Shown here: positions 10,797 through 20,130 of the stretch, in pieces
Numbering within the stretch: the stretch's first letter is position 1
Layout of the letters: every line of letters begins with the position of its first letter
Assembly: GCA_012934845.2 (NCBI GenBank)
Contig: WNNJ02000450.1
Location: forward strand, 182,924-246,923
Direction of reading: 5' to 3'
Source: Pomphorhynchus laevis
Lineage: Eukaryota; Acanthocephala; Palaeacanthocephala; Echinorhynchida; Pomphorhynchidae
DNA: 64,000 nt
The notes under the pieces: model-generated
What the model was told of the DNA's origin: nothing
The model's input: the letters and a program-made list of their open reading frames with translations, nothing else
The model's database searches: none
Position numbers and translations under genes: made by a program

Positions 10797-11745
10797 TTAA
10801 CAATTTATTTTATTTATAGTGGCAAATGCACACCTATGCGCGCTTACAAGCACACGTAGAAGAAAAAGAACAAAAAAATAAGAAAACAAAAAATATAATT
10901 TGAAAGAGAGTCGAGGATGTCGGTCCACATTATTGTTGAAAGAAAAAAAGGCATCCGCCGACAAAATATTGTTGTTAAAACCAATATTTCGGTTTCCAAA
11001 CGAAAACATTTTCAAGGTAATTGTATGTTATGATCTCATAAACTTTCTTTTTACCTTTTTTCAAAAAAAAGTTTCTGAGATCACAACATACAATTACCTT
11101 AAAAATGGTTTCGTTTGGAAACCGAAATATTGGTTTTAATAACAATATTCTGTCGGCGGATGCCTTTTCTTATTTCAACAAAAAATATAATGTAAAATTA
11201 AAATGTTGATGGCATTGAAGCAAATATATTTACGACGAGGGAGATGAGTGGAATGTGGCAAGCCGTCGGGGGAAAATGTTGAGTGGCTTCGTTAAATAGC
11301 TAAAAAAATTTAAGTTGGATAATATGTTGAGGGAATGCATTTTTTGATTTATTGAGGAGGAGCAATAGTGCAGGAACATAGACGTTGTTTGAAGAGTGGA
11401 AGCGATGAGTAAGAGTGGACGTATGCTGGCAAATAAGTTCAGGAAGTGGAGCAGCGACGATAAAAGAGCGAAGGCCATAGTTGGTTGAGTGCGGAGGAAA
11501 GTGGAGAAGTAGATAATTACTTGATCGCAGAGTCAAGGGGACACAATACGAATCATTAAAATAATCAAGATGTAAGTAGGATGGTAAGTGACAAAATAGA
11601 CGACGAAAGGTAACAATACGAAAACGAAATTAAGCACGAAGGTTTATTGTTGGCTAAGATAGGACGGAAAGTTTATAGGATATATGGTTGAGGCGACAAA
11701 AACACAAGAGAAAATGACCAGCAGAGTTTATGATACGTTGGAGAG
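10797..11745 (-). mobile_element. L2-like LINE 3' fragment with a foldback insertion
   Basis: Minus-strand reading shows LQRIINSAGHF near 11740, then RSSNYLLLHFPPHSTNYGL and RSFIVAAPLP near 11500. These match the C-terminal region after the RT in the other L2-like copies. The 3' tail with stem-loop and TTTGCCACTATAAATAAA lies at 10797-10850. A palindromic element (10900-11178) is inserted in the 3' UTR between 13-bp direct repeats. Frames are broken, and this copy is more diverged than those at 7.2 and 15 kb. Confidence 0.75.
10887..11191. repeat. Foldback (long inverted-repeat) element with 13-bp target duplication
   Basis: Arms 10935-11042 and 11071-11179 are inverted copies with only a few mismatches. 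The spacer is about 28 bp and T/A-rich. The string CAAAAAATATAAT occurs at 10887 and 11179 and looks like a target-site duplication around a 279-bp insert. The insert has ~35 bp at its left end with no partner on the right. No ORF is present. It resembles a non-autonomous foldback or MITE-type DNA element. Confidence 0.8.
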
Positions 11746-11879
11746 GTAAAAAAGTTTGAGATCTAAATAAAGTTTGAGATCTAAAGTAAATACATTCCAG
11801 ATTATTCCTGTCAGTTCCGCTCGCTACGCTCGCGGATTGAGCTCAATCTATCGAAATAAGGTCATGCCTAAAAAGCGCG

Positions 11880-12295
11880 ATCTCGGATCCCTGTTCCTGA
11901 TCAAGAATCTTCCACATCAGAATGCAATGATGGTTATACCAGCTTTGAAGTTGGATGCGATTCCAAAGATTGCGATGTATGGACACTTGTTCGTGTTAAA
12001 ATATCCGACCACTCAGTGTATAAACGTAAACATTTCACTTGCGGTTTTTGTACATCAGTACGACTACTACAGTTATCCTGCTCATCTACTCCTGTATCAC
12101 ACACGACCACTCAGACCAATGCTGTTTTAGATGTTTCCCTCGCATCAACACCTGACTTCGCATCATATAATCCCATTATTGAACCTACTCTCTCACACAC
12201 TCCTCGTTCAACTACGTACCAAACTTCCATTAATCTTTCTCATTCTAACAATGCTAACGGTAAAGCTTTTCATCTCGTACCTCCTCTTTCCTATT
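11880..12295 (+). pseudogene. PHD-like N-terminal part of the L2-like ORF1
   Basis: One frame encodes SSTSECNDGYTSFEVGCDS, then KDCDVW and KRKHFTCGFC. This resembles the Cys-rich PHD-type finger found at the N-terminus of ORF1 in some L2/CR1 LINEs (C-D-x-x-x-C-D-x-W ... H-F-x-C-x-x-C). Several expected Cys/His positions are missing. A Ser/Thr/Pro-rich linker follows (SHTPRSTTYQTSINLSH) in a second frame. The finger call is tentative. Confidence 0.45.
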
Positions 12296-12555
12296 AATCC
12301 CCCAATCTAAAAAAAATCTCAAACTTCTTTATTCTCCTCAAGTACTCCTTACTCGACCTCCCCAGTATCACCTCTCAATAATTTACACCCTTCCATCAAA
12401 ATCATTTCCAGTAACATTTCCGATCAACTGATTCAACACTCCATTCCTGTCACTCATGCTCCAACCTATTTTATTTCTCCTTACTCTACCTCCCACGTAA
12501 CACTTCCAATTAATTTACATCCTTTATTTAAAATCATATCCAGTCACATCTCTGA

Positions 12556-13155
12556 TCAACCGATTCAACAACCCGCTCCTGTCACACATCTCCAACCAAT
12601 ATTAATTCTTTATCAAGCACCCCTGTCATTTCCACTTCTATCTGCTCATCTACTTCGACTCCTACCAGCTCTGTCCGTCCACCACTTCCACGAAATCGTT
12701 TTCCTTCGCGCAATCGCTGTATAATCATATCAAACTTAAAGCTTTCTGAATCTGCTTCTCCACAATCTCGCCTCGATGATGATGTATCTGTTTTCAGGTC
12801 TATCCTAGCAACCATTCTTCCTGATGATAACCCATCCCTCTTCAATAATATCGCTCCTTTATCCTTTATTCGTTTAAACAACTCCACTGAATCCAATCAT
12901 CTCAGTCCTCCACTCTTAAAAATCGTTTTCCGACATAGTTCACATGCCTCTTTGATACTCTCCCAACGTTTTAAACTTCTTACCACTTCATCTACTTGTC
13001 GTATCTTTCCAGACTACTCCCCGTCTGATATTGCCCAGCTCAATTTAGCTCGCATTGAGAAACATCGACGTGAAACAAACGGCGATATATCCTTATCAAT
13101 ACGTCAAATCAACGGAAATTTTTACTTTGTACACACAAGGCTAAAAATTCGATAG
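12556..13155 (+). pseudogene. L2-like LINE ORF1, C-terminal part
   Basis: An open frame of about 200 codons runs from after a stop at 12553 to a stop at 13156. It reads NRCIIISNLKLSESASPQSR, a LDDDVSVFRSILATIL region, LKIVFRHSSHASLILSQRF and FPDYSPSDIAQL. This is the RRM-like ORF1 layout shared with the fragments at 5.5 and 9.1 kb. The protein would bind element RNA. Upstream frames are shifted, so the whole ORF1 is not continuous. Confidence 0.65.
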
Positions 13156-13172
13156 CGTCTCATCTCTCCCCC

Positions 13173-14360
13173 TTGTCTTCTTCGCTAGTCGATCTCGCTC
13201 CTAGGCTCACTTTTCGTCTTAGTATATTCAACACTCGCTTCATTCTTCAAAAAGCTGATATGCTCCTCGATATCTTCGATCAATTAGCTATCGATATTCT
13301 CTGCATTACCGAATCCTGGCACTCTGACTCCGACGATCTTGCTATTAGTCGTCTATGTCGCTCTGGTTGTTCTCTATTTAAATCAGCTCGTCAAATTGTC
13401 TCTCATGCATCTACTGCTTCTAATCATGATGGTATTGTTGCCATTGCTCGTCACCCAATGTCTCTACGTAAAATTAACGTTAACATTCGTTACACCTCGT
13501 TCGAATTACTCATATGCAGATTATCAACTCCTTTCCCTCTCGAACTTGTGATTGTATACCGTCCAGGTTCAGTTGCCTCATCACGTATCTTCTTTAACGA
13601 CCTTGCAGATCTAATGTCTCACTGTTCATTGTCTTATACTCCTTCTTTTGTTCTCGGTGACTTTAAGATTCGTCTTGATCGCCCGTCTGACTCTGACTCT
13701 ATCACTTTAACTAATCATTTTTCTGATTTTAACTATAAATTACTTTCAACAAGCCCAACTCATATTCTCGGCGGTGCTCTCGACATCATTGCTGTTCCTA
13801 ACTGCTTCAATGACTATACCTCCTTGTCAATTACTGATCCTGGTTTGTCCGATTATTTCCTTGTCACTCTTACTCTTACTCGTCCCCATCCTCCTTCTCC
13901 GCCTTTACCTTTATCTACACCAAGTCGACCCTGGAAGCTTCTCGATATCCCTGTTCTCTGCACAGCCTTACTCAATTCTTCACTCTTTTCACTTCCTCTT
14001 AACTATCTCTCTCCCGATGATCTCTGCATTCTGTTTGATTCTGAACTTACGTCGATCCTCAATAACCTTCTGCCTAGTCGACTTCGAAGTTCCCAGCGCT
14101 TGCGCCATGCTCCCTGGTTCGATTCTGACTGTAGTCTTTCTAAGCGTCGACTCCGTCACTCTTTTCGATGCATAAACGATTTCTTAAACGTTCACCCGAC
14201 TCACTCCCTCCAAATCTTCGTGATTCCTACTTTTCTCAACGCCGTTCACATCTCATTCTTATACGTACTAAACGTACTCTCTTTTGGCGAAATCAACTCG
14301 AGTCATCTTCCAACTCTAAATCTCATTGGAAAATCTTAAACTCAATTCTTTCACGATAAT
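13173..14360 (+). pseudogene. L2-like LINE endonuclease (start of ORF2)
   Basis: A 388-codon open frame encodes an APE-type endonuclease: FNTRFILQKADMLLDIF, DILCITESWHSDSDD (catalytic Glu), ELVIVYRPGS, FVLGDFKIRL (GDFN strand, with K for N), LTNHFSDFNY and SDYFLVTLTL (SDH region, here SDY). It ends with HAPWFDSDCS, the usual linker to the RT. A frameshift near 14170 moves the linker into another frame (14168-14359). The active-site changes suggest it is inactive. It starts 18 bp after the ORF1 stop. Confidence 0.8.
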
Positions 14361-14448
14361 CTACCCCTTGTAATATAAATCCTGATGAATTTTCTTCTAA
14401 CTACAAACTAAACTATCTAATTTACTTTCCCTACTACCCATAGCCCCC

Positions 14449-16054
14449 TTGTACCCACTCTTCTTTTTAAATACTTCCCTCCCAGAACTATTCCACCTTC
14501 TTCTCGTTTCGTCTGATGAAGTTTATTCGGTTCTGCTGTCATTACCTAATAAAACCTCTCCTTCAGACCTAATTCCCACTCACTTGCTTAAAAATATCTG
14601 CTCCTTTATCTTACCCTTCCTAACCACATTGTTCAACTCGTCCATCCGTAGCTGTACATTTCCTTCCATCTGGAAATGTGCCACTGTTCGTCCTCTCATC
14701 AAAAAGCAATCTCTCGACTCTTCACTACCATCTTCGTACCGTCCTATTTCACTTCTCCCAACGCTTTCTAAACTCCTTGAGCGTCTCGTTCTTAAGCAAG
14801 TTAATACATATCTCTATTCCTCTAACTTATTTCCTCCCTTCCAAGCCGCTTTTCGCTCTAATTACTCTACCGAAATTGCCTGTCTTAAAGTTTATAACGA
14901 CTTACTCATATCGCGCGATCATAAATTATGTAGTGTCATAGTTTATCTTGATCTATCGTCTGCTTTTGACATCGTCGATCACTCGATTCTTCTCCATCGC
15001 CTTCGTCATGATTATGGCTTCTCTTTACCCACTGTATCATGGTTTTCTTCATATCTATCAAACCGTACATTTCGCGTCTTTTCTAACTCTTCTCTCTCAT
15101 CCTTCGCCCATTCCGTCCGGTGTTGCACAAGACTCCGTATTAGGCCCTATACTTTTCTCTCTTCTTCTTGGTGATTTGTCTTCGATTTCTCATAAATTTA
15201 ACTTCCATGTTATGCAATATGCTGATGACATTCTCATCTATGCTCATGCACCTGTTTATCGTATTCACGATCTTAGTGTTTCCGCTTCGGACTGTCTTGT
15301 CTCAATTTCCAATCATCTTTCTTCCCTTCGCCTTTCTCTGAATCCTGATAAATCCAAAATTATGTAGATCCTACCTCGACGCCTCGGCTTCGAACCTCCC
15401 TCCGTATCATTAAATTCTACAATTCTTCCTATCGTTGATAATCTCGTTTTCCTAGGCTTCCATTTTGACAACCGACTTTCACTTAAACCTTTCGTTAGAG
15501 ATAAAGTACGCTCATCTACCTTGATACTCCGCAACCTCCGTCAAGTTCGTAAATTGGTCGATTTCCCTTCTTGTATGACTCTCATATCATCTCTCCTTTT
15601 TTCTAGACTCGATTATTGTCTTAGTCTATTTTCCAACTCACCTAAATCCACTCTTCTTCCCCTACAACGCATCGTCAACGCAGCTGTCTGAATTCTCCTC
15701 CGTCTTCGTCGTTTTTATCATACATCCTACCATCTTGCTTCTCTCGATTTGCCTACAATTTATTGTCGTGTTCTAATTCGTCTTCTCGTTGCTTTCCGCC
15801 TTGTAACTTTTCATAACCCTTCATTTCTCAACCTTCCTTTTCTTGATAATTCTCGTCCTGTTTACTGTTTCTTGCGTTCCTGTAATTCTCTTCTTTTACA
15901 TGTCCCAAACTACTCTACCTCCTTTGGACTCCGCTCCTTCCTGGTGGCTTCTCCTCTATCGTGGAATCATCTGCCTATTCATATACGCCAATCAACTTCA
16001 CTGCAGTGCTGCAAACGACAAATCCGATCCCATTTTAACAATTTATCCGCTTGA
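14449..16054 (+). pseudogene. L2-like LINE reverse transcriptase and C-terminal domain
   Basis: Segments 14449-15174, 14948-15367 and 15749-16054 encode the RT in order: SPSDLIPTHLLKNI, SSYRPISLLPTLSKLLERL, FQAAFRSNYSTEIACL, VIVYLDLSSAFDIVDHSIL, SVLGPILFSLLLGDL and the catalytic QYADDILIYAH. The thumb and C-terminal region with SLLFSRLDYCLSLF and WNHLPIHIRQSTSL follows. A frameshift lies near 15110; stops lie at 15365 and near 15690. The product would copy LINE RNA at nicked DNA. Apart from those breaks it is well preserved, implying fairly recent activity. Confidence 0.85.
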
Positions 16055-16139
16055 CTTTTTCATTTTTGTTTGTGGACTTGTAAGCGTACAGCTTGTACGC
16101 ATTTGCCACATTAAATAAATTTGTATTATTATTAAAAGA

Positions 16140-17420
16140 TCAGAATTGGAAGAGTTGGCAAGTAGGCCAAGGCAGAAATCGATTTTGGGAAACAGGAGAG
16201 ACGATACAGGAATGAGGCAAGAACGGAAGTTGATCAGCTAACGAATCCGACGGAGATCACGAAAAAGAATAAAAATAAAGAGAGAACTTTGTCATGAACA
16301 AAGGCTTGTGGAAAAGAAAATTGTTAAATTGAAAACCTAAGAAAATCATATCGTCAACGATTCGGAGAATAATCGAATTAACAGATAAAATGGGTTGAGT
16401 TATGTCGAGGTGATTAAGGATAATCCACATGATTTTGGACTTTTCAACATTAAGAGCTAGACGAAGAGATGAAAGATGATTGGATATATACATAATACCA
16501 TTTTATGGCAGAAGTTGCGAGGTCGTGGATACAGATGATGCGGAAAAGAGTAGAGGAAAATATAATCGGCATACTGCATCAGATGAAAGTTATAGTTACG
16601 AGTTTGTATAAAACAAGTCGCCGAGAGGAATGGAAAAAAGAAGATCTATAACGGAGCCTTGTGGAACACCGTGCGAGATATAAGAATATATAGATGAAGA
16701 TAAGTTTGAGTGAGCACAAAAACAGCGTTTGGGGAGATAATATGTGAACCAGGCTGCAGTAGGAATCGAGAAACCATAAACGCGACGAAGCAGAGATAGT
16801 AGAGCATAATGATCGATAATATCAAAAGTAGGAAACAGGTCAAGAGAAATTACGACACTATATCGTTTCAGATCGCGGGTTTGAAGTAAATCACTGAAAA
16901 CGTTCAGACAAACAAGTTCAGTAGAGTCATTAGAACACAATACAGATTGAACAGGGGGTGTTAATTTGAGAATACAATGTATAGGTTAACTTAATATAAC
17001 ACAAGATGCTCAAGAAGTTTAGATAAGGTCGGAAGAAGAGTAATCGGACGGTATGAAGATGGAAGTAAAGGAATTAGGGATGGTTTATTTAGAAGAGGAC
17101 GTATGATGGCTGCTTTTAAGCTAATTAAAAAAATGCAGCTACGAATAGAACAATTGAAAATGATAGTAAGGAACGGTGATATGACGGAATGAATATATTT
17201 GAGCTTTTAAGTTAATTAAAAAAATGCAGCTACGAATAGAACAATTGAAATGGATAGTAAGGAATGGTGATATGACGGAATGAATATATTTGGGTACATG
17301 CGTAGGGATATAATCGGCAGGCAAAGATGTATAAGGCGTAGAGGAGAGAACCTTAGAGACCACTGGTAGATACAGGAAAAAGATGGAGTAGCTCAGGAAG
17401 AAGATGGAATAGCTAAAGAC
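16140..17420 (-). mobile_element. L2-like LINE, second subfamily, truncated
   Basis: Minus-strand reading gives SLPADYIPTHVPKYIHSVI (17330-17250), then LVCLNVFSDLLQTRDLKRYS, VVISLDLFPTFDIIDHYALL, SHGVPQGSVI and SLRLALNVEKSKIMWI (to 16400). This is the RT of the same L2-like group but clearly diverged from the 11.8-16.1 kb copy. It lacks the 3' tail and the endonuclease. The catalytic YADD lies in a shifted part near 16570. A ~91-bp tandem duplication interrupts it at 17112-17293. Confidence 0.75.
17112..17293. repeat. 91-bp tandem duplication inside an L2-like RT
   Basis: The stretch starting GCTTTTAAGCTAATTAAAAA at 17112 recurs at 17203 with a few substitutions. The two copies abut. The duplicated block encodes part of the RT N-terminal region, so it arose after insertion or in the source element. 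Confidence 0.9.
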
Positions 17421-17638
17421 TATATATATTGTTAATGTGAAAAATCGCATTAAAAATACTGATTTTATTACTGAATTTCTCACAGTATTCCGAAAGGTAT
17501 AGGTAATTTTATAAATTGTTAGTGCGAAAAATCGCTTAAAACCGCGGCCAAGGGCCAAATCTGGATACGATTGATTTTTAATCCATATTTGCTGCTAATA
17601 ACTTGACTTAGATCATTAGCTCCATCGGTCGAATGTAT

Positions 17639-17711
17639 CACTCCGAGACGCTCCTAACCACCCAGCAGTCATTGTCATTCGGATGAAGTGTTTAGTGTGC
17701 AGTTCGACTGC
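17639..17711 (-). ncRNA. Hammerhead-like reordered RNA motif, diverged copy (type D)
   Basis: The reverse complement has GCAGUC pairing with GACUGC, CUAAACAC pairing with GUGGUUAG (one mismatch) and CAUCCGA pairing with UCGG(A)GUG. These helices occupy the same places as in the copies at 18.6-20.0 kb but with different bases. The core strings are decayed: GAAC for GAAA and AUGACAA for CUGAUGA. GUC before the presumed cleavage position is kept. Confidence 0.5.
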
Positions 17712-17893
17712 TTTTGTGATAACTGTAAAGACTATATATAAGAATCATATCGTTCAGAAATTCAAAACAGCATATACTATTTATCATTTTCATATTATAT
17801 CAGCACAATCCTGGATATATAGGATGTTGTTCAATTACACTATCGCTGGAACCCACGTTGGAGTACATTTCAATATTTGTGTTCTGATTTACA

Positions 17894-17990
17894 CCGGCAA
17901 AAATATCAGAGAATTATAAAAGACGTTTCACCCTTTGCTGGGGTGCAAAGGGCAAAACGTCTTTTTATAATTCTCTGTTATTTTTGCAGG
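17894..17990. repeat. Near-perfect 97-bp hairpin
   Basis: Arms of about 46 bp (17894-17941 and 17943-17990) are inverted copies with three or four mismatches and almost no loop. The right arm starts GCAAAGGGCAAAACGTC. The hairpin abuts the type C ribozyme-like motif at 18001 and has replaced its 5' strand, so it probably inserted there. Confidence 0.85.
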
Positions 17991-18000
17991 TATATATATA

Positions 18001-18088
18001 CTGAAACGACCAGTGTGTACTTCATTCTACTGATGAGTGTTGCCGGGTACACATCATTTCGATGCTGAAGTGGTCGTCTAGAAGTGAC
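18001..18088 (+). ncRNA. Hammerhead-like reordered RNA motif (type C)
   Basis: GAAAC at 18003 is followed by GACCA, GUGUGUAC, UUCAUUCUA, CUGAUGAG, UUGCCGG, GUACACAUC, an extra small hairpin, then GUGGUC and GUC before UAGAAGUG. GUGUGUAC pairs with GUACACAU; ACGACCA pairs with UGGUCGU; UAGAA(G)UG pairs with CAUUCUA. The 5' partner of stem II is missing because a hairpin (17894-17990) ends just upstream. Positions of GAAA, CUGAUGA and GUC match the other copies. Confidence 0.6.
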
Positions 18089-18456
18089 ATGGTGATTGAA
18101 AGTCGTGAATCTAAGTCCAGTCTATCAAGCAACACCATTTAGTATAAATGCCGTATTTCGTAAGAAATCCTGGACCGTTGTCTACTCAGCACATCCGTGC
18201 ACTACTATTATATCTAATAGTAGTGCACTACTATTATATATATAATATTATAATATATATAATAGTAGTGCACTACTATTATATATATAATAGTAGTGCA
18301 CGGATGTGCTGAGTAGACAACAGTCCAGGATTTCTTACGAAATACGGCATTTATACTAAATGGTGTTGCTTGATAGACTGGACTTAGATTCACGACTTTC
18401 AATCACCATGTCACTTCTAGACGACCACTTCAGCATCGAAATGATGAGTACCCGGC

Positions 18457-18457
<1 letters not shown>
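18041..18457. repeat. ~170-bp inverted repeat around an AT-rich centre
   Basis: Arm 18041-18211 is repeated in reverse at 18287-18457 with few changes (for example GTGCACTACTATTATA on both sides of the centre). Each arm carries the 3' half of the type C ribozyme-like motif. The centre holds further copies of AATAGTAGTGCACTA. A TA microsatellite starts directly after the right arm. The structure could form a large cruciform or an RNA hairpin. Confidence 0.85.

Positions 18458-18458
<1 letters not shown>

Positions 18459-18532
<74 letters not shown>
18459..18532. repeat. (TA)n microsatellite
   Basis: About 37 uninterrupted TA units. It separates the inverted repeat on the left from the 357-bp tandem repeat on the right and truncates the second type C motif. 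Confidence 0.97.
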
Positions 18533-18534
<2 letters not shown>

Positions 18535-18583
18535 TTAAGTAAGTGTTCGAATCGAGCATATTCTTCAGTCTGCAAACTTTCGT

Positions 18584-18657
18584 CACTCCTAGACGGTCAT
18601 GTGATAGCCGGCAGCCATCGTCAGTAAGATGAACTATCACACGCCGTTTCGGCTGCC
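18584..18657 (-). ncRNA. Hammerhead-like reordered RNA motif (type B, copy 1)
   Basis: The minus strand reads GGCAGCC, GAAAC, GUGUGAUAG, UUCAUCUUA, CUGACGA, GGCUGCC, CUAUCACAU, GACCGUC and UAGGAGUG in order. GGCAGCC pairs with GGCUGCC, GUGUGAUAG with CUAUCACAU, and ACGG with CCGU next to the GUC triplet. CUGACGA replaces CUGAUGA in this copy. Confidence 0.6.
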
Positions 18658-18940
18658 TCTGTGACATTGTGAAAATGCATTTCCGACATCTAGCTTAAAT
18701 TGTTGGTGGCGTTAGCTCTTAAATCCAACAATTTGCAATGCAGACCATCATAAACAACCAGAGGATCAAACTTTCGGATGCTTGACTGTAAGAAACCGAG
18801 ATTGAGTGGATCAATTCTTTCTATATAATCATAAGAGTTTCGTTTGAATCGGTATTGCTCGAGATTGCGAATAGCAATTCTTTCCGTATCTTTAAGTAAG
18901 TGTTCGAATCGAGCATATTCTTCAGTCTGCAAACTCTCGT

Positions 18941-19014
18941 CACTCCTAGACGGTCATGTGATAGCCGGCAGCCATCATCAGTAAGATGAACTATCACACG
19001 CAGTTTCGGCTGCC
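18941..19014 (-). ncRNA. Hammerhead-like reordered RNA motif (type B, copy 2)
   Basis: Same layout as the copy 357 bp upstream, with an intact CUGAUGA. The stretch after GAAA is CUGC instead of CGGC, which weakens the short helix next to GUC. Confidence 0.6.
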
Positions 19015-19214
19015 TCTGTGACATTGTGAAAAATGCATTTCCGGCAGCCATTCCTATGACATTGTGAAAATGCATTTCCGACATCTAGCTTAAATTGTTG
19101 GTGGCGTTAGCTCTTAAATCCAACAATTTGCAATGCAGACCATCATAAACAACCAGAGGATCAAACTTATATATATAATATACATTTCGAAGATGCCCGT
19201 TTAATATATCACAA

Positions 19215-19288
19215 GGCAGCCGAAACCACTGATGGTAGTTCACCCTACTGATGAGTGCTGCTGGCTACCATCAGCTCGTCTAGGAGTG
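19215..19288 (+). ncRNA. Hammerhead-like reordered RNA motif (type A, copy 1)
   Basis: The order is GGCAGC, CGAAAC, CUGAUGGUAG, UUCACCCUA, CUGAUGAG, UGCUGC, CUACCAUCAG, CUCGUC, UAGGAGUG. CUGAUGGUAG pairs with CUACCAUCAG (10 bp), GGCAGC with GCUGC (this copy has CUGG for CCGG) and UAGG(A)GUG with CACCCUA. A CGAAACC change weakens the helix beside GUC compared with copies 2 and 3. Confidence 0.6.
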
Positions 19289-19574
19289 ATAAGGAAGTCT
19301 GCTTTACTTGTAATCGAACTCCGGTTTTTGGCAACATCTACAATTTTGAAACTAAAGCTTATTAGCTTTCGGAGCACAGTTTAACACATCCAGATATAAA
19401 ATTATAAAAATGTATCCTCCAAAGGATCCTGTGAGAAAGCAAGCAACGACAGCAAGTGAAATTCCTGCCGAATAAAATTAGGATGGTCCGGAAAGCACAT
19501 GGTTAGTTTAAAGAGGCTATGCCCATGCTACCACGTTAGCAAATTCTCGGAAATGCCTTTTTAATATATCACAA

Positions 19575-19648
19575 GGCAGCCGAAACGACTGATGGTAGTT
19601 CACCCTACTGATGAGTGCTGCCGGCTACCATCAGCTCGTCTAGGAGTG
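19575..19648 (+). ncRNA. Hammerhead-like reordered RNA motif (type A, copy 2)
   Basis: The best-preserved copy. GGCAGC pairs with GCUGCC; ACGA pairs with UCGU directly beside the C of GUC; CUGAUGGUAG pairs with CUACCAUCAG; UAGG(A)GUG pairs with CACCCUA. GAAA, CUGAUGA and GUC are all intact. Confidence 0.65.
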
Positions 19649-19934
19649 ATAAGGAAGTCTGCTTTACTTGTAATCGAACTCCGGTTTTTGGCAACATCTA
19701 CAATTTTGAAACTGAAGCTTATTAGCTCCCGGAGCACAGTTTAACACATCCAGATATAAAATTATAAAAATGTATCCTCCAAAGAATCCTGTGAGAAAGC
19801 AAACAACGACAGCAAGTGAAATTCCTGCCGAATAAAATTAGGATGGTCCGGAAAGCACATGGTTAGTTTAAAGAGGCTATGCCCATGCTACCACGTTAGC
19901 AAATTTTCGGAAATGCCTTTCTAATATATCACAA

Positions 19935-20008
19935 GGCAGCCGAAACGACTGATGGTAGATCACCCTACTGATGAGTGCTGCCGGCTACCATCAGCTCGTC
20001 TAGTAGTG
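19935..20008 (+). ncRNA. Hammerhead-like reordered RNA motif (type A, copy 3)
   Basis: As copy 2, with UAGUAGUG in place of UAGGAGUG, which breaks one pair of the helix after GUC, and AUCACC for UUCACC before CUGAUGA. Confidence 0.6.
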
Positions 20009-20130
20009 ATAAGGAAGTCTGCTTTACTTGTAATCGAACTCCGGTTTTTGCAACATCTACAATTTTGAAACTGAAGCTTATTAGCTCCCGGAGCACAGTT
20101 TAACACATCCAGATATAAAATTATATATAT

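Larger units (their letters stand above)
11770..16130 (+). mobile_element. Near full-length L2-like LINE
   Basis: This is the longest copy of the L2-like family. In order it has a PHD-like cysteine region and ORF1 (about 11880-13155), an APE-type endonuclease (13173-14340), reverse transcriptase (14449-15370) and a C-terminal domain (to 16054). The 3' UTR has a stem-loop and ends in ATTAAATAAATTTGTATTATTATTA. About 4.3 kb is normal for L2/CR1-group elements. Coding strands are rich in pyrimidines (Ser/Leu/Thr/Pro), unlike the AT-rich surroundings. A few frameshifts and stops break it. A minus-strand copy of a related subfamily lies directly downstream. Confidence 0.85.
18535..19168. repeat. 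Tandem repeat, period 357 bp, about 1.8 units (type B)
   Basis: The block starting TAAGTAAGTGTTCGAATCGA near 18535 recurs near 18892. Motif B1 at 18584 and B2 at 18941 are 357 bp apart. The second unit has a small extra duplication of GCATTTCCGGCAGCC near 19030. Minus-strand frames in the unit stay open for 81 codons (18932-18690), coding unknown. The period is almost that of the neighbouring 360-bp array, and both carry the same RNA motif, so they look like relatives in opposite orientation. Confidence 0.85.
19185..20124. repeat. 360-bp tandem repeat array, about 2.6 units
   Basis: TTAATATATCACAAGGCAGC recurs at 19201, 19561 and 19921 (first base C in the last), a period of exactly 360 bp. 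Units differ at only a few positions; the third is 1 bp shorter and is cut by AT-rich DNA near 20124. No coding potential is seen. Each unit carries one ribozyme-like motif on the plus strand. Short ribozyme-bearing tandem repeats of this size recall animal retrozymes, but identity with that group is inference. Confidence 0.95.

Noticed and set aside
18356-18667. Open frame across the (TA)n tract
   Set aside because: A tyrosine/isoleucine run from the microsatellite keeps the frame open; not coding.
17639-20008. Calling the repeated motif an ordinary hammerhead ribozyme
   Set aside because: CUGAUGA is not followed by stem II and GAAA; GAAA lies upstream, so the nested three-way junction cannot form within one copy or between neighbouring tandem copies.
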